Below, piece after piece: positions 53,915-62,460 of a stretch of DNA of 64,000 nucleotides. The stretch spans positions 1-64,000 of the forward strand of contig NZ_JNVM01000046.1 in assembly GCF_000722545.1 (NCBI RefSeq), given 5' to 3'. The stretch is from Paenibacillus tyrphae. GTDB lineage: Bacteria; Bacillota; Bacilli; Paenibacillales; NBRC-103111. Under the pieces are notes generated by a model. That model was not told the DNA's origin. It made no database searches and saw only the letters and a list, made by a program, of their open reading frames with translations. The first letter of the stretch is position 1; the number at the start of each line of letters is the position of its first letter. A program made the translations under genes and the position numbers.

Positions 53915-55129
53915 TTACTCCGTAAACGATATGATGTCGCAATAGCGGGAGCCGTGCACTTGCAGCGCGCCGTCTGCTTGCCGTACCGCATTCAGCCCTT
54001 GTTGTCCGTCTTCTAGAAGACGCGTCTCCGCAATAAAGCCTTCTCGCGAGCGGTACTCCCTTGCCTTAGCCAGTGCCGCCGCCCGATGACGCTCCGTGTA
54101 GACGATCAGCACGCGCTGCGGCGCTTCTTCCGCTTTGCTTTTGCCGATCACTTCCAAGATCCGGTTCGTTTTGAGCGCGAAACCCGTTGCAGGCGCCGGA
54201 CGCCCAAATTGCGCCAGCAGGTTGTCATACCGCCCCCCGCTGCATACGGGAAAGCCCAAATCCGCAGCGTAGCCTTCGAACGTCATCCCCGTATAATACG
54301 AGAAATCGCCGATCATCGTCAGATCGATCAGCACATGCTCGCTGACGCCATGGACTTCCAACAAATCCCATATTTCACACAAATGCGCAATCGCATGCTG
54401 GGCAACAGGGTCCTTCGTTACCTGCCGCGCCTGATTGCAAATCTCCTGCCCGCCGCGCAGCCGGAGAATGCCTTCCAGCTCCTGCTGCACTTCGCGAGGA
54501 AGGCCGAGCGACTTGATCGTCTCCCGGTAGCCGACGTGATCGCGGCTGAGCAGGCACGCTTTCAGCGCGATCTGTGCGTCTTGGCGCTGCTGCAGCGTCT
54601 CCTGGAACAAGCCGTTGAGGAAGCCCACATGGCCGAGGGCGATCTTGAACTGCTGCACACCGGCCGCTTGCAAGCAAGCGATGGCTAGAGCGATCACCTC
54701 AGCATCGGCCTCACTGGAAGCATCACCGATGAGCTCCACGCCCGTCTGGAAAAACTCCGCATCCCGTCCCGCCTCGGCTTCGAACGCCCGAAATACGTTC
54801 GCTTGATACGAGAGCCGCAGTGGAAACGGATGCTCCTTGAGCAGCGAGGAGGCGACCCGAGCGATCGGCGCCGTCATATCGGAACGCATCACAAGCGTCG
54901 TGCCGTTCCGATCCAGCAGCTTGAACAGCTTTTTGTCCTCCGTCGAGCTGGCTACCCCAACGGTATCATAATACTCTAAAGTAGGAGTAATAATTTCTCT
55001 ATAGCCCCAGCGCTCCATGCACTGCATGACTTTATACTCGATGCTGCGGAGCTTGGCCGCCGCTTCGGGGAGGTAATCTTTTACGCCTGTCGGCTTTTCA
55101 AACACCTTCGGTTTGGACACCGTCTTCAC
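53915..55129 (-). CDS. hisZ: ATP phosphoribosyltransferase regulatory subunit
   Basis: 404 residues, histidyl-tRNA synthetase paralogue without the anticodon domain. Class II motif 2 region LVMRSDMTAPIARVAS and the later YYTGMTFEGYA, GGRYDNLLAQFG. It partners with short HisG and confers feedback by histidine. The start is a GTG, either 55129 or, with better spacing from AGGGTGA, 55120. First gene of the operon. I found no T-box or His-codon leader upstream; TTACGA-N18-TAGTAT near 55165-55195 is a weak promoter candidate. Confidence 0.94.
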   Translation of the reverse strand: MKTVSKPKVFEKPTGVKDYLPEAAAKLRSIEYKVMQCMERWGYREIITPTLEYYDTVGVASSTEDKKLFKLLDRNGTTLVMRSDMTAPIARVASSLLKEHPFPLRLSYQANVFRAFEAEAGRDAEFFQTGVELIGDASSEADAEVIALAIACLQAAGVQQFKIALGHVGFLNGLFQETLQQRQDAQIALKACLLSRDHVGYRETIKSLGLPREVQQELEGILRLRGGQEICNQARQVTKDPVAQHAIAHLCEIWDLLEVHGVSEHVLIDLTMIGDFSYYTGMTFEGYAADLGFPVCSGGRYDNLLAQFGRPAPATGFALKTNRILEVIGKSKAEEAPQRVLIVYTERHRAAALAKAREYRSREGFIAETRLLEDGQQGLNAVRQADGALQVHGSRYCDIISFTE

Positions 55130-55245
55130 CCTGCTATCGTTAATTTTGCTTTAGTGCGCTACCATACTACCAAAATAAAGAATGTAATCGTAAGTTTATC
55201 ACGGGAACGCTTGATTCGTCAATGATTCGATTGCATGGATCCCGG

Positions 55246-55274
55246 TTGCACGAATAAAGGCAAGAGCATATAAT
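55246..55274 (+). promoter_or_regulatory. Promoter of the antisense (antitoxin) RNA
   Basis: TTGCAC (55246-55251), 17-nt spacer, TATAAT (55269-55274) on the plus strand; predicted start of transcription near 55281. Confidence 0.8.
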
Positions 55275-55280
55275 AAACAA

Positions 55281-55410
55281 TACAAGGGAGCAACGGCTGC
55301 TACCGTGCTCCCTTGGTACAATAACCGCTTCAAAGGCGGTCGGCTGAATAAGGAATGATCGTGAAATAGACCGTATTCCATTCGCGATGGGCGGTCTATT
55401 TCTTTTTGTT
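55281..55410 (+). ncRNA. Antisense RNA antitoxin, RatA-like (predicted)
   Basis: About 130-nt RNA predicted from a good sigma-A promoter to a strong terminator. It folds as three hairpins: CAAGGGAGC/GCTCCCTTG (55283-55315), ACCGC/GCGGT (55324-55340), and the terminator AAATAGACCG/CGGTCTATTT (55364-55401) followed by CTTTTTG. It is convergent with the toxin gene, covers its last codons (55396-55410) and is fully complementary to about 120 nt of the toxin 3' UTR. This is the arrangement of txpA/RatA and bsrG/SR4 in B. subtilis. No protein is encoded in it. Sequence does not resemble RatA that I can tell; homology is by layout. Confidence 0.72.
55283..55315 (-). terminator. Terminator of the toxin mRNA
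   Basis: 13-bp stem with a bulged base (CAAGGGAGC / GCTCCCTTG plus ACGG / CCGT) followed on the minus strand by TATTGTTTATTAT. The same hairpin is the 5' end of the antisense RNA. Confidence 0.6.
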
Positions 55411-55509
55411 TTGGATAAGAACTACGATGATGTTAACTATCAGCGTAAGCAGCGCAACAAGCAGCATCCCAAAGCCGATCATTAAAGTCAGCGTGTCCTT
55501 AACCTCCAC
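55396..55509 (-). CDS. Type I toxin, holin-like small hydrophobic peptide (TxpA/BsrG-like)
   Basis: 37-codon gene. The peptide begins MEVKDTLTLMIGF, continues as one membrane helix (GMLLVALLTLIVNIIVVLI), and ends in QNKKK. This is the pattern of Firmicute putative holin-like toxins: polar start, LMIxF, a single helix and a lysine tail. It should insert in the membrane when made. Start: GTG 55509 is 5 nt behind AGGTGA; an in-frame ATG at 55515 is inside that site. GGGAG of the ribosome site pairs with CTCCC (55519-55532), so translation is probably blocked in the full-length RNA. Its antitoxin is the convergent antisense RNA at 55281-55410. Family assignment is by pattern, since the peptide is too short for strong homology. 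Confidence 0.8.
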   Translation of the reverse strand: MEVKDTLTLMIGFGMLLVALLTLIVNIIVVLIQNKKK

Positions 55510-55518
55510 AGGCATCAC

Positions 55519-55532
55519 CTCCCTTCCGGGAG
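55519..55532 (-). promoter_or_regulatory. Hairpin over the toxin ribosome-binding site
   Basis: Minus strand CTCCC-GGAA-GGGAG: a 5-bp stem with a GNRA-type loop that hides the GGGAGG ribosome site. Confidence 0.7.
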
Positions 55533-55575
55533 ACTAGCCGACCGCCCTTGCAAGCCTTTTTATTGTACAAGCCGT

Positions 55576-55604
55576 ATTATAGAACATAATGTTAACTTTT
55601 GCAA
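55576..55604 (-). promoter_or_regulatory. Promoter of the toxin mRNA
   Basis: TTGCAA (55599-55604), 17-nt spacer, TATAAT (55576-55581) on the minus strand; start near 55569, giving a 60-nt leader. Confidence 0.75.
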
Positions 55605-55639
55605 AATATTAAATTCGCAATTTGTAAAAACGCGCCGAC

Positions 55640-56146
55640 TCATTTATCCTGCTCCGTCATGCGCACATCCTCCCGAATCACTCGAAGCGGATTCCCCGCC
55701 ACAAAGCTGTACGGCGCGACATCCTTATGCACGACCGAGCCCGCGCCTACGACCGCATGATCGCCAATCGTCACCCCGGGCAAAACCGTCGTATTCGCTC
55801 CGATCATCACATGAGAGCCGATCTTTACCCGCCCGAGCCGGTATTCCTTGATCAAATACTCATGCGTTAGAATCGTCGAATTGTAACCGATAATCGTATT
55901 GTCTCCGACCTCGATCTTCTCCGGAAAAAACACATCCACCATTACCATCAACGCAAAGGAGGCATGCTCCCCTACCTTCATCCCAAGCACGCGGCGATAG
56001 ATCCACCGTTTCATCGGCAAGGAGGGCGCATACCTCGAAATTTGAATAAAAATAAAATTGCGAACCGCCTTGAAACGGCTGATCGTCTTATATACCTGCC
56101 ACAGCGAGTTCGGCCCTTCCACCGGATATTTGTCCGTGTTTCTCAA
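55640..56146 (-). CDS. yvoF: Hexapeptide-repeat acyltransferase, YvoF-like
   Basis: 168 residues of the left-handed beta-helix (LbH) family. Repeats such as IEVGDNTIIGYNSTI, VKIGSHVMIGANTTVLPGVTIGDHAVVGAGSVV are followed by the usual end PYSFVAGNPLRVI. It probably transfers an acetyl group to a sugar or other small acceptor. The start is TTG 56146, 3 bp after the ppaX stop. Operon hprK-lgt-ppaX-yvoF as in B. subtilis. Confidence 0.88.
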   Translation of the reverse strand: MRNTDKYPVEGPNSLWQVYKTISRFKAVRNFIFIQISRYAPSLPMKRWIYRRVLGMKVGEHASFALMVMVDVFFPEKIEVGDNTIIGYNSTILTHEYLIKEYRLGRVKIGSHVMIGANTTVLPGVTIGDHAVVGAGSVVHKDVAPYSFVAGNPLRVIREDVRMTEQDK

Positions 56147-56149
56147 ACG

Positions 56150-56797
56150 CTACTTCCCCTCGATCCCGACAATCGGCACAATATCGCGCATATCTTGTAT
56201 GATATGGGTCGGGTTGTACTGTTTCAAATATTCGGTCCCTTTCAGCGACCAAGCGACCGCTACCGACGGAATACCCGCATTGTGCGCCGCTTCGATGTCA
56301 TAGTGGCTGTCGCCGACCATCAGCGCGGACGAGAGGTCGCCACCGAGCTCCCGGATCGCTTTGTGAATCCCTTCCGGGTCCGGCTTCGGGTTCTCAACGT
56401 CGTCCACCGTTACGATCGTGCCGAAGTAGTCGTACAGCCCCGTCAGCTTCAGCCCCATTTCCGTCGTCTGACGGATTTTGCTTGTCACCACGCCCAGCTT
56501 GACGCCGGCGGCATGGAGCTTGGCCACCGTCTCGCGCACATAGGGAAACTCCCGCACCAACTCGTCATGATGCGCAATGTTAAACGCCCGGTACTTTTGC
56601 ACCAAATCGTCCACCTGTTCCCGTCCGGAGAAGAACACCATCTGCTCGATCAACGGCCGTCCCATGTTCGGAACAATGTGTTCCCGGGTCACCGGCTCTT
56701 TGGTTATTCCCTCAAACGTATGCAAGAACGACTGAATAATCAACTCGTTCGTATCGACAATCGTTCCATCCAGATCAAATAACACGGTTTGTATCAT
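56150..56797 (-). CDS. ppaX: Pyrophosphatase PpaX
   Basis: 215-residue HAD hydrolase. Motif I VLFDLDGTIVDT at residues 5-16, motif II VVTSKIRQTTE, motif III/IV KPDPEGI and VGDSHYDIEAA. In B. subtilis PpaX hydrolyses pyrophosphate made when HPr kinase/phosphorylase dephosphorylates HPr with phosphate. Cotranscription with hprK fits this. 4 bp gap behind lgt. Confidence 0.93.
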   Translation of the reverse strand: MIQTVLFDLDGTIVDTNELIIQSFLHTFEGITKEPVTREHIVPNMGRPLIEQMVFFSGREQVDDLVQKYRAFNIAHHDELVREFPYVRETVAKLHAAGVKLGVVTSKIRQTTEMGLKLTGLYDYFGTIVTVDDVENPKPDPEGIHKAIRELGGDLSSALMVGDSHYDIEAAHNAGIPSVAVAWSLKGTEYLKQYNPTHIIQDMRDIVPIVGIEGK

Positions 56798-56801
56798 GCT
56801 G

Positions 56802-57797
56802 CTACTCCTTTGCCTTTACGTCTGCTTCCTTGTTGCCATCCGGCCGAGTGTCTACATTACCGGCTCCGCTCGCTTCCTCCGGGGCTTGTCCGATCCGTAC
56901 AATCGGATCGCTATAGCGCTCCGAAGCTGCGCCCGTCCGGCGACGAACGATGATAAGCGCAATCGCGGCCAGCACGATCAGTACCGCCAGAAGCTGCGAA
57001 ATCCGCACATTGCCTCCGTAGGTCATGAATCCGGGCTCGAAACCGAGAGCTTTCATCGGCGACCACATGCCGTTCATCAGCGCGGCCAGCCAGCTTGGTC
57101 CCGTAAAATCAAGGCTGTCCGTCCGCAGCCCCTCCACGAAAAACCGCCCGATCGAATACCAGATGAAATAACCGAAGAAGAGCTCCCCCGCCCGCAAAAA
57201 CGAACGCCGCCGCAGTACGAACAGCAGGAGGAGTCCTACGACGTTCCATAGCGACTCGTATAAAAACGTCGGATGGTAATACTGGCCTTCAATAAGCATT
57301 TGATTGACGATCCAATCCGGCAGATGCAGATTATTCCTGAGGAACGACTCCGCCACCGGTCCGCCGTGCGCTTCCTGATTAATAAAGTTGCCCCAACGCC
57401 CGATCGCTTGTCCGATGATTAAGCCCGGCGCGCAAATATCGGCAATGCGCCAGAACGAATAGCCTTTCCGCCGCACGTAAATGACCGCCGCGATAATTGC
57501 GCCGATCAACGCCCCGTAGATCGCAATGCCGCCTTTCCACACGGCAAAAACATCCCACAGGTTGTCTTGATAATCTTCCCATTTGAAAGCGACATAGTAA
57601 ATTCTTGCGCCAACAATGGCCGACGGCACCCCGATTAGCACCAGATCCATGAAGAAGTCCGGGGACATGCCGAACCGTTTGCCTTCTTGAATCGCGAGCA
57701 GCAGCCCAATTAGCGCCGCCGTCCCTAAGATGATGCCGTACCAATGAACGCTTAACGGGCCGATGGCAAAAGCAATCGGATTAATCGCGAGAAACAT
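56802..57797 (-). CDS. lgt: Phosphatidylglycerol-prolipoprotein diacylglyceryl transferase
   Basis: 331 residues, about 7 membrane helices. The Lgt signature GRWGNFINQEAHGGP lies near residue 135, with HPTFLYESLWN near 175. It attaches diacylglycerol to lipobox Cys. The C-terminal 45 residues after the last helix (RRRTGAASERYSD ... KEADVKAKE) form a hydrophilic extension longer than in B. subtilis Lgt. Second gene of the hprK operon. Confidence 0.94.
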   Translation of the reverse strand: MFLAINPIAFAIGPLSVHWYGIILGTAALIGLLLAIQEGKRFGMSPDFFMDLVLIGVPSAIVGARIYYVAFKWEDYQDNLWDVFAVWKGGIAIYGALIGAIIAAVIYVRRKGYSFWRIADICAPGLIIGQAIGRWGNFINQEAHGGPVAESFLRNNLHLPDWIVNQMLIEGQYYHPTFLYESLWNVVGLLLLFVLRRRSFLRAGELFFGYFIWYSIGRFFVEGLRTDSLDFTGPSWLAALMNGMWSPMKALGFEPGFMTYGGNVRISQLLAVLIVLAAIALIIVRRRTGAASERYSDPIVRIGQAPEEASGAGNVDTRPDGNKEADVKAKE

Positions 57798-57851
57798 GCT
57801 TGTGACTCCTTCCTTACGCCAAAAATTGTCCGCCCCTCAAGCGGGCTTCCC

Positions 57852-58790
57852 TTACAAATCGTCCATGTCCTCGGCCAGTGACTCGGTTAGCTTATTCGTA
57901 AACTGCAAGGCAGCGTTATAGCCCATCCGTTTCAAGCGGAAGTTCATCGCCGCAACCTCAATAATCACCGCCAGATTTCGTCCCGGCCGCACTGGAACCG
58001 TTACAAGCGGTATGTTCGTATCGATAATCTGCGTCGTTTCCTCGTCCAAGCCGAGCCGGTCGTATTGTTTATCCTGCTGCCACGTCTCCAGCTTGACGAC
58101 GACCGATATTTTCTTTTCGGTGCGCACCGCACCGGCGCCGAACAGCGTCATAACGTTAATGATCCCGATGCCGCGGATTTCAAGCAGGTGCCGGATTAAT
58201 TCGGGCGCATTGCCGATCAGCTGATGGTCGGCCGTTTGACGGATTTCCACCGCATCGTCCGCGATCAGCCGGTGTCCCCGCTTCACCAGTTCCAAAGCCG
58301 TTTCGCTTTTGCCGATCCCGCTCGACCCGGAGATCAGCATCCCGATGCCATATACGTCGACCAGCACCCCATGAATTGTCGTCGTAGGGGCAAGCCGGTT
58401 TTCCAGAAAGTTCGTTAAGCGGCTGGCCAAAATCGTCGTCGCCATCGCCGTCCGGACGACCGTGATCTGATGGTCGTTGGCCGCTGCAAGCAACTCGATC
58501 GGCGCGTCCATCCCGCGGCTGATAATAATGCAGGGTGTCTCCTCCGGCGCACACAGCCGGTGCATCCGGTCCATCCGCTCCTCCGAAGACAATCCGTCGA
58601 AAAACGTCAGCTCCGTTTTGCCGAGAATTTGGACCCGGTCCGTCGGATGGAATTCGTAATATCCAGCCATCTCGAGCCCGGGACGGTACAAATCCGCCGT
58701 GACGATCGGACGCTTCAGTCCCTCTTCGCCGCAAATAATCTCCAGATGGAACTCTCTCACCAAATCCGATACTTTCACTTTTTTCGGCAT
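57852..58790 (-). CDS. hprK: HPr kinase/phosphorylase
   Basis: 312 residues. N-terminal DRTGG-like domain, P-loop GSSGIGKSETALELV (residues about 154-168) followed by HRLIADDAVEI, and the C-terminal VPVRPGRNLAVIIEVAAMNFRLKRMG. It phosphorylates Ser46 of HPr and Crh when glycolytic intermediates are high, switching on CcpA control. Its substrate here is probably the HPr/Crh protein at 38449-38718. First gene of hprK-lgt-ppaX-yvoF. Confidence 0.96.
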   Translation of the reverse strand: MPKKVKVSDLVREFHLEIICGEEGLKRPIVTADLYRPGLEMAGYYEFHPTDRVQILGKTELTFFDGLSSEERMDRMHRLCAPEETPCIIISRGMDAPIELLAAANDHQITVVRTAMATTILASRLTNFLENRLAPTTTIHGVLVDVYGIGMLISGSSGIGKSETALELVKRGHRLIADDAVEIRQTADHQLIGNAPELIRHLLEIRGIGIINVMTLFGAGAVRTEKKISVVVKLETWQQDKQYDRLGLDEETTQIIDTNIPLVTVPVRPGRNLAVIIEVAAMNFRLKRMGYNAALQFTNKLTESLAEDMDDL

Positions 58791-58848
58791 CGTGATCTTT
58801 CTCCTTTTTATCCCAATATCCTCATCCTAAAGGAATCAGTCGCATAAA

Positions 58849-59745
58849 TCAACCGGAAGAGGCCGTGCGAAGCCCTCTTACCTGCTGGACGAAACGATCC
58901 AATGCAAGCGTACCCGCCCGCTCCTCGCCTTGAATCAGCGACAACAAACGGGTCAGCCGTTGGCCGCGAATCCGCAGCTCCTTCAGCTCCTCCGTCGCAA
59001 GCATCCGTCCTACGGTCCAGCGCGACAGTACGGCAATGCCGAGTCCGGCCGCAACCGTCTCTTTGACGCCCTGCGTACTGCTCAATACATAAGCCCGCTG
59101 CACCCGCAGTCCCCACTCGCGGATCAGCCGGTCGCTGTAGGCCCGGGTACCGGAGCCGACCTCGCGGAAGATCCAGACTTGATCCTGCAAAGCCTCCGGC
59201 GTCACTTCACGGTACGCCGCAAGCGGATGACCCGCCGGAACGGCCACGATCATCTCGTCCTCCATGAACGTCTCCGAGCGGATTCCCGGCCGCTGCAGCT
59301 CTCCTTCGACCAGCCCGACCTCCAGCTCGTGCGCTTGCACAAGCCGCTCGATTTCATCCGTATTGCCGACGGTGACCTGCACCTCCACCCCCGGATACAG
59401 CCGAGCATAGCTCGCCAGCAGCTTGGGCAGAAGAAACTCTCCGATTGTGAAGCTTGCCCCGACGCTCAAACTGCCAGAGACGACTTGGTTCAGCCTGTCG
59501 ATCTCATGCTTCGCCGTCTCGTACTGCAGCAGGATCGCCTTCGCCTGACGATACAGGATTTCCCCTGCCTCCGTCAGTTTCACCCGCTTCGACGAACGAT
59601 GAAGCAGCTTCGTCCCGAACTCGTTTTCCAAGCTGCGGATATGCATGCTGACCCCGGGCTGAGACAAATGCAGCAGCTCCGCAGCACGTGAAAAATGCTG
59701 CAGCTCCGCCACCGTCACAAACACTTTCAATTGCTCGATGCTCAT
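58849..59745 (-). CDS. LysR-family transcriptional regulator
   Basis: 298 residues. N-terminal helix-turn-helix LQHFSRAAELLHLSQPGVSMHIRSLENEFG and a substrate domain with VGASFTIGEFLLPKLLA. It most resembles the CysL/YwfK-type subgroup that controls sulfur or nitrogen assimilation in Bacillus, but the target is not known here. AGGAGA precedes ATG 59745; the frame runs on to 59802 without an SD. It stands between hprK and the ABC ATPase on the same strand. Confidence 0.85.
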   Translation of the reverse strand: MSIEQLKVFVTVAELQHFSRAAELLHLSQPGVSMHIRSLENEFGTKLLHRSSKRVKLTEAGEILYRQAKAILLQYETAKHEIDRLNQVVSGSLSVGASFTIGEFLLPKLLASYARLYPGVEVQVTVGNTDEIERLVQAHELEVGLVEGELQRPGIRSETFMEDEMIVAVPAGHPLAAYREVTPEALQDQVWIFREVGSGTRAYSDRLIREWGLRVQRAYVLSSTQGVKETVAAGLGIAVLSRWTVGRMLATEELKELRIRGQRLTRLLSLIQGEERAGTLALDRFVQQVRGLRTASSG

Positions 59746-59863
59746 GAATCTCCTCACTTCCTGGTTCTTCGTACAGCCACGCTGTCCAGACGAACCCTTC
59801 ATTCGTAGAGGCTACGCCTAGCATATCGCGATTTCCCTTCCAATGCCAGCCGCCAGCCGCAGC

Positions 59864-59897
59864 AAAAAAGGCCAGCCCGTCAGGACTGACCTTTTAT
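59864..59897 (-). terminator. Terminator of the ABC ATPase gene
   Basis: AAGGTCAG / CTGGCCTT on the minus strand (one wobble), followed by TTTTTGC. Confidence 0.8.
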
Positions 59898-59912
59898 TCC
59901 GTTCGATACGCA

Positions 59913-61037
59913 TTAAGCGTTCAGCAAAATGGAATTCGTCGTATCTTTATCGAAGAAGTGAACTTTGTTCATGTCCACAGCGAGCTTCACGTTGGAGCCT
60001 TCTTTGGCATTCGAGCGGCCGTCTACACGAACAACGGCCATTTGGCTGCCGATTCCGCTGAGGTGCAAGAGCATTTCATGACCAAGGTTCTCTGCCACTT
60101 CGACATGAGCGTTGATGATGGTGTTCGGAGAAGCTTCCATAAAGATCGCTTCCTCGTGGAAATCTTCCGGACGTACACCAAGCACGACTTCCTTGCCCGC
60201 ATAGCCTTTTTCGCGGAGGATTTTGGCTTTGCCTTCCGGTACTTCGACATTAAAGCCCGATGCTTTAAAGTACAAGCTGCCGCCTTGCTCAGCGAATCCG
60301 CCATGCACGAAGTTCATGGATGGGGAACCGATAAAGCCGGCTACAAACATGTTCACCGGATAGTTGTAGATCTCTTCCGGAGATGCCGCTTGTTGAATGA
60401 TGCCTTTATCCATAACGACGATCCGGTCGCCCATCGTCATCGCTTCCGTTTGGTCATGCGTTACGTAGATGGTCGTCGTTTCGAGACGTTTCACGAGCTT
60501 CGTAATTTCGGCGCGCATTTGTACACGCAGCTTTGCGTCCAAGTTGGACAGCGGTTCGTCCATCAGGAACACTTGCGGCTCGCGGACAATCGCCCGGCCC
60601 AAGGCAACACGCTGACGCTGACCGCCGGAGAGCGCCTTCGGCTTGCGGTCGAGCAAGTGCTCGATATCGAGAATTTTAGCCGCTTCGCGCACGCGGGCGT
60701 CGATGTCGGCTTTTTTGAATTTACGCAGTTTCAAACCGAATGCCATGTTTTGATATACGTTCATATGGGGATACAAAGCGTAGGATTGGAATACCATCGC
60801 AATATCGCGGTCTTTCGGAGCGACGTCGTTCACGAGACGGTCGCCGATATACAGTTCGCCTTCTGTGATTTCCTCCAACCCGGCGATCATCCGCAGCGTC
60901 GTGGATTTACCACAACCGGAAGCACCTACCAGAACCAGAAATTCCTTGTCCTGAATATCGAGATGGAAGTCTTTCACCGTTGCTTCTTCTGCGCCCGGAT
61001 ATTTTTTGACGATGTGGTTCAAACGTACACCTGCCAT
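59913..61037 (-). CDS. msmX: Multi-sugar ABC transporter ATP-binding protein (MsmX/UgpC-like)
   Basis: 374 residues. Walker A GASGCGKST, Q-loop, signature LSGGQRQRVALGRAI, Walker B VFLMDEPLSNLDAKL, and the C-terminal MalK-type regulatory domain with VVLGVRPEDFHEEAI. In B. subtilis MsmX serves several sugar transporters whose own operons lack an ATPase. No permease genes are adjacent, which fits a shared ATPase. Single gene. Confidence 0.92.
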   Translation of the reverse strand: MAGVRLNHIVKKYPGAEEATVKDFHLDIQDKEFLVLVGASGCGKSTTLRMIAGLEEITEGELYIGDRLVNDVAPKDRDIAMVFQSYALYPHMNVYQNMAFGLKLRKFKKADIDARVREAAKILDIEHLLDRKPKALSGGQRQRVALGRAIVREPQVFLMDEPLSNLDAKLRVQMRAEITKLVKRLETTTIYVTHDQTEAMTMGDRIVVMDKGIIQQAASPEEIYNYPVNMFVAGFIGSPSMNFVHGGFAEQGGSLYFKASGFNVEVPEGKAKILREKGYAGKEVVLGVRPEDFHEEAIFMEASPNTIINAHVEVAENLGHEMLLHLSGIGSQMAVVRVDGRSNAKEGSNVKLAVDMNKVHFFDKDTTNSILLNA

Positions 61038-61130
61038 GATTGATTCCCCCTACGAATTAGTATCGTGTTCATTGCTTAAATCATACCGTAACAAGGCGTA
61101 TCATGACTATGCACAATCTCTACAAAAAAA

Positions 61131-62246
61131 TTACTTTCTTTTCGTTACTTTGTACAATAGCATGGCAATCTTCACTAGCACGGCGTTGTTGAACGTCCGC
61201 ACGTCCAATCCCGTCTCGTGCTTGAATTTATCCAAGCGGTACAACAGCGTGTTGCGGTGGATATACAGCTTTTTAGCCGTTTCGCTGACGTTGCAGTCCA
61301 ACTGGAAAAACTGTTCGAGCGTCGTCATCGTCTCCGCATCGAACGCCACGTCAAGCCGTTTCAGCACGTGCTCCAGAAAGCTCGCCTTCTCCGCTTCCGG
61401 CACCACATGCACCAGCCTTTCCAGTTGGAGCTCCCATGGCATATGCATGTTGCTGCCCACGTGATACGTGCGCCCCAGCATCATCGTCTCCCTGAGCTGA
61501 AGCACCGCGGCATATAACGACTTGGCCGGCATAATCGGGTAATGGATGGCCAGATGGCACTCGCCTACCCATTCGTTCTCGAGCATTTCGTGCAAGCCGT
61601 AGCCGACGGCCGCGAGCCGGTCTTCCAGCGTTTCGCCGTCCGAGTCTTCCTTATCGTCGCCGGAATCCATCGACATGATTTTCTCCGAGCCGAGAATGAG
61701 CCATTCCTTATCCGTCAGAGGAATCAAGGTCATATCCGCATCAAAGAACGACTCTAGCAGCTTCTTCAGCTCCCGGTCATGCGCCCGCCGCGAGGTTGTG
61801 TAGTCCCCATACAACAGCAGCGGAATTTTCTTGGAGTAGAGCGACAGCTGCGACACCAGAGCATCGGGCATCTCGGCCTGCGTCAAGCCAAGCTCCTGCT
61901 GCGTGCGGAGCCAATCGCCCACCATCCCCGCTTTGCGCTCCTCCTCGTTGACGAGCGACAGAGGCTCTTTATCCTGCATTTTGCGGCTTTCCAGCGTAAG
62001 CTCCACGAGCCGCCGCTCCACAGGCGATACGGCATCTGCCTGTACGGTCAGAAGCAGCGCCTCCTGCCCTTCTTTTTGCACCAAAAAAAGAAGCCTGCCT
62101 TCTCTAATCAAGCTTCCGCCTTCGCCCCCCGGCTCAGCCTTATGCTTCTCCGTTTCGCGCCGCCACGCGTCCCATGCCCATCTGGTGGTTTGAACCGGAG
62201 TATTCAATATGGCTTCAAGCTGCTCCCTCACTTGTTCCCAATCCAT
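61131..62246 (-). CDS. PucR/CdaR-type transcriptional regulator
   Basis: 371 residues. The C-terminal 55 residues are the PucR helix-turn-helix (CNVSETAKKLYIHRNTLLYR, then FKHETGLDVRTFNNAVLV). The rest lacks a known sensor domain; the middle contains an acidic stretch near 190-205 (SMDSGDDKEDSDGE). It lies directly upstream of msmX, about 90 bp away, so it may regulate that gene or sugar use; this is inference. ATG 62246. Confidence 0.82.
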   Translation of the reverse strand: MDWEQVREQLEAILNTPVQTTRWAWDAWRRETEKHKAEPGGEGGSLIREGRLLFLVQKEGQEALLLTVQADAVSPVERRLVELTLESRKMQDKEPLSLVNEEERKAGMVGDWLRTQQELGLTQAEMPDALVSQLSLYSKKIPLLLYGDYTTSRRAHDRELKKLLESFFDADMTLIPLTDKEWLILGSEKIMSMDSGDDKEDSDGETLEDRLAAVGYGLHEMLENEWVGECHLAIHYPIMPAKSLYAAVLQLRETMMLGRTYHVGSNMHMPWELQLERLVHVVPEAEKASFLEHVLKRLDVAFDAETMTTLEQFFQLDCNVSETAKKLYIHRNTLLYRLDKFKHETGLDVRTFNNAVLVKIAMLLYKVTKRK

Positions 62247-62460
62247 CTCCTCGCTCCCAACCTTTTGTCTGTATTTAACTAACTAGTTACCATCTATTGT
62301 ATCACAATCGAGCCCAGGAACCGCAAGAAAAGGAACTGCCTTAGGACGTAAATCATTAATCGTGTTTAGCTCCGGATAAGAGATTAAGATACGGTAATAA
62401 TAAAAATGAATTTTCCACTCTCATCCATTCCTAATCTGCAAGAGGAAGGAGGCTTGTGCC

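Noticed and set aside
55140..55245. T-box or histidine leader peptide upstream of hisZ
   Set aside because: No T-box sequence, no run of His codons and no terminator/antiterminator pair in the short space between hisZ and the antisense RNA promoter.
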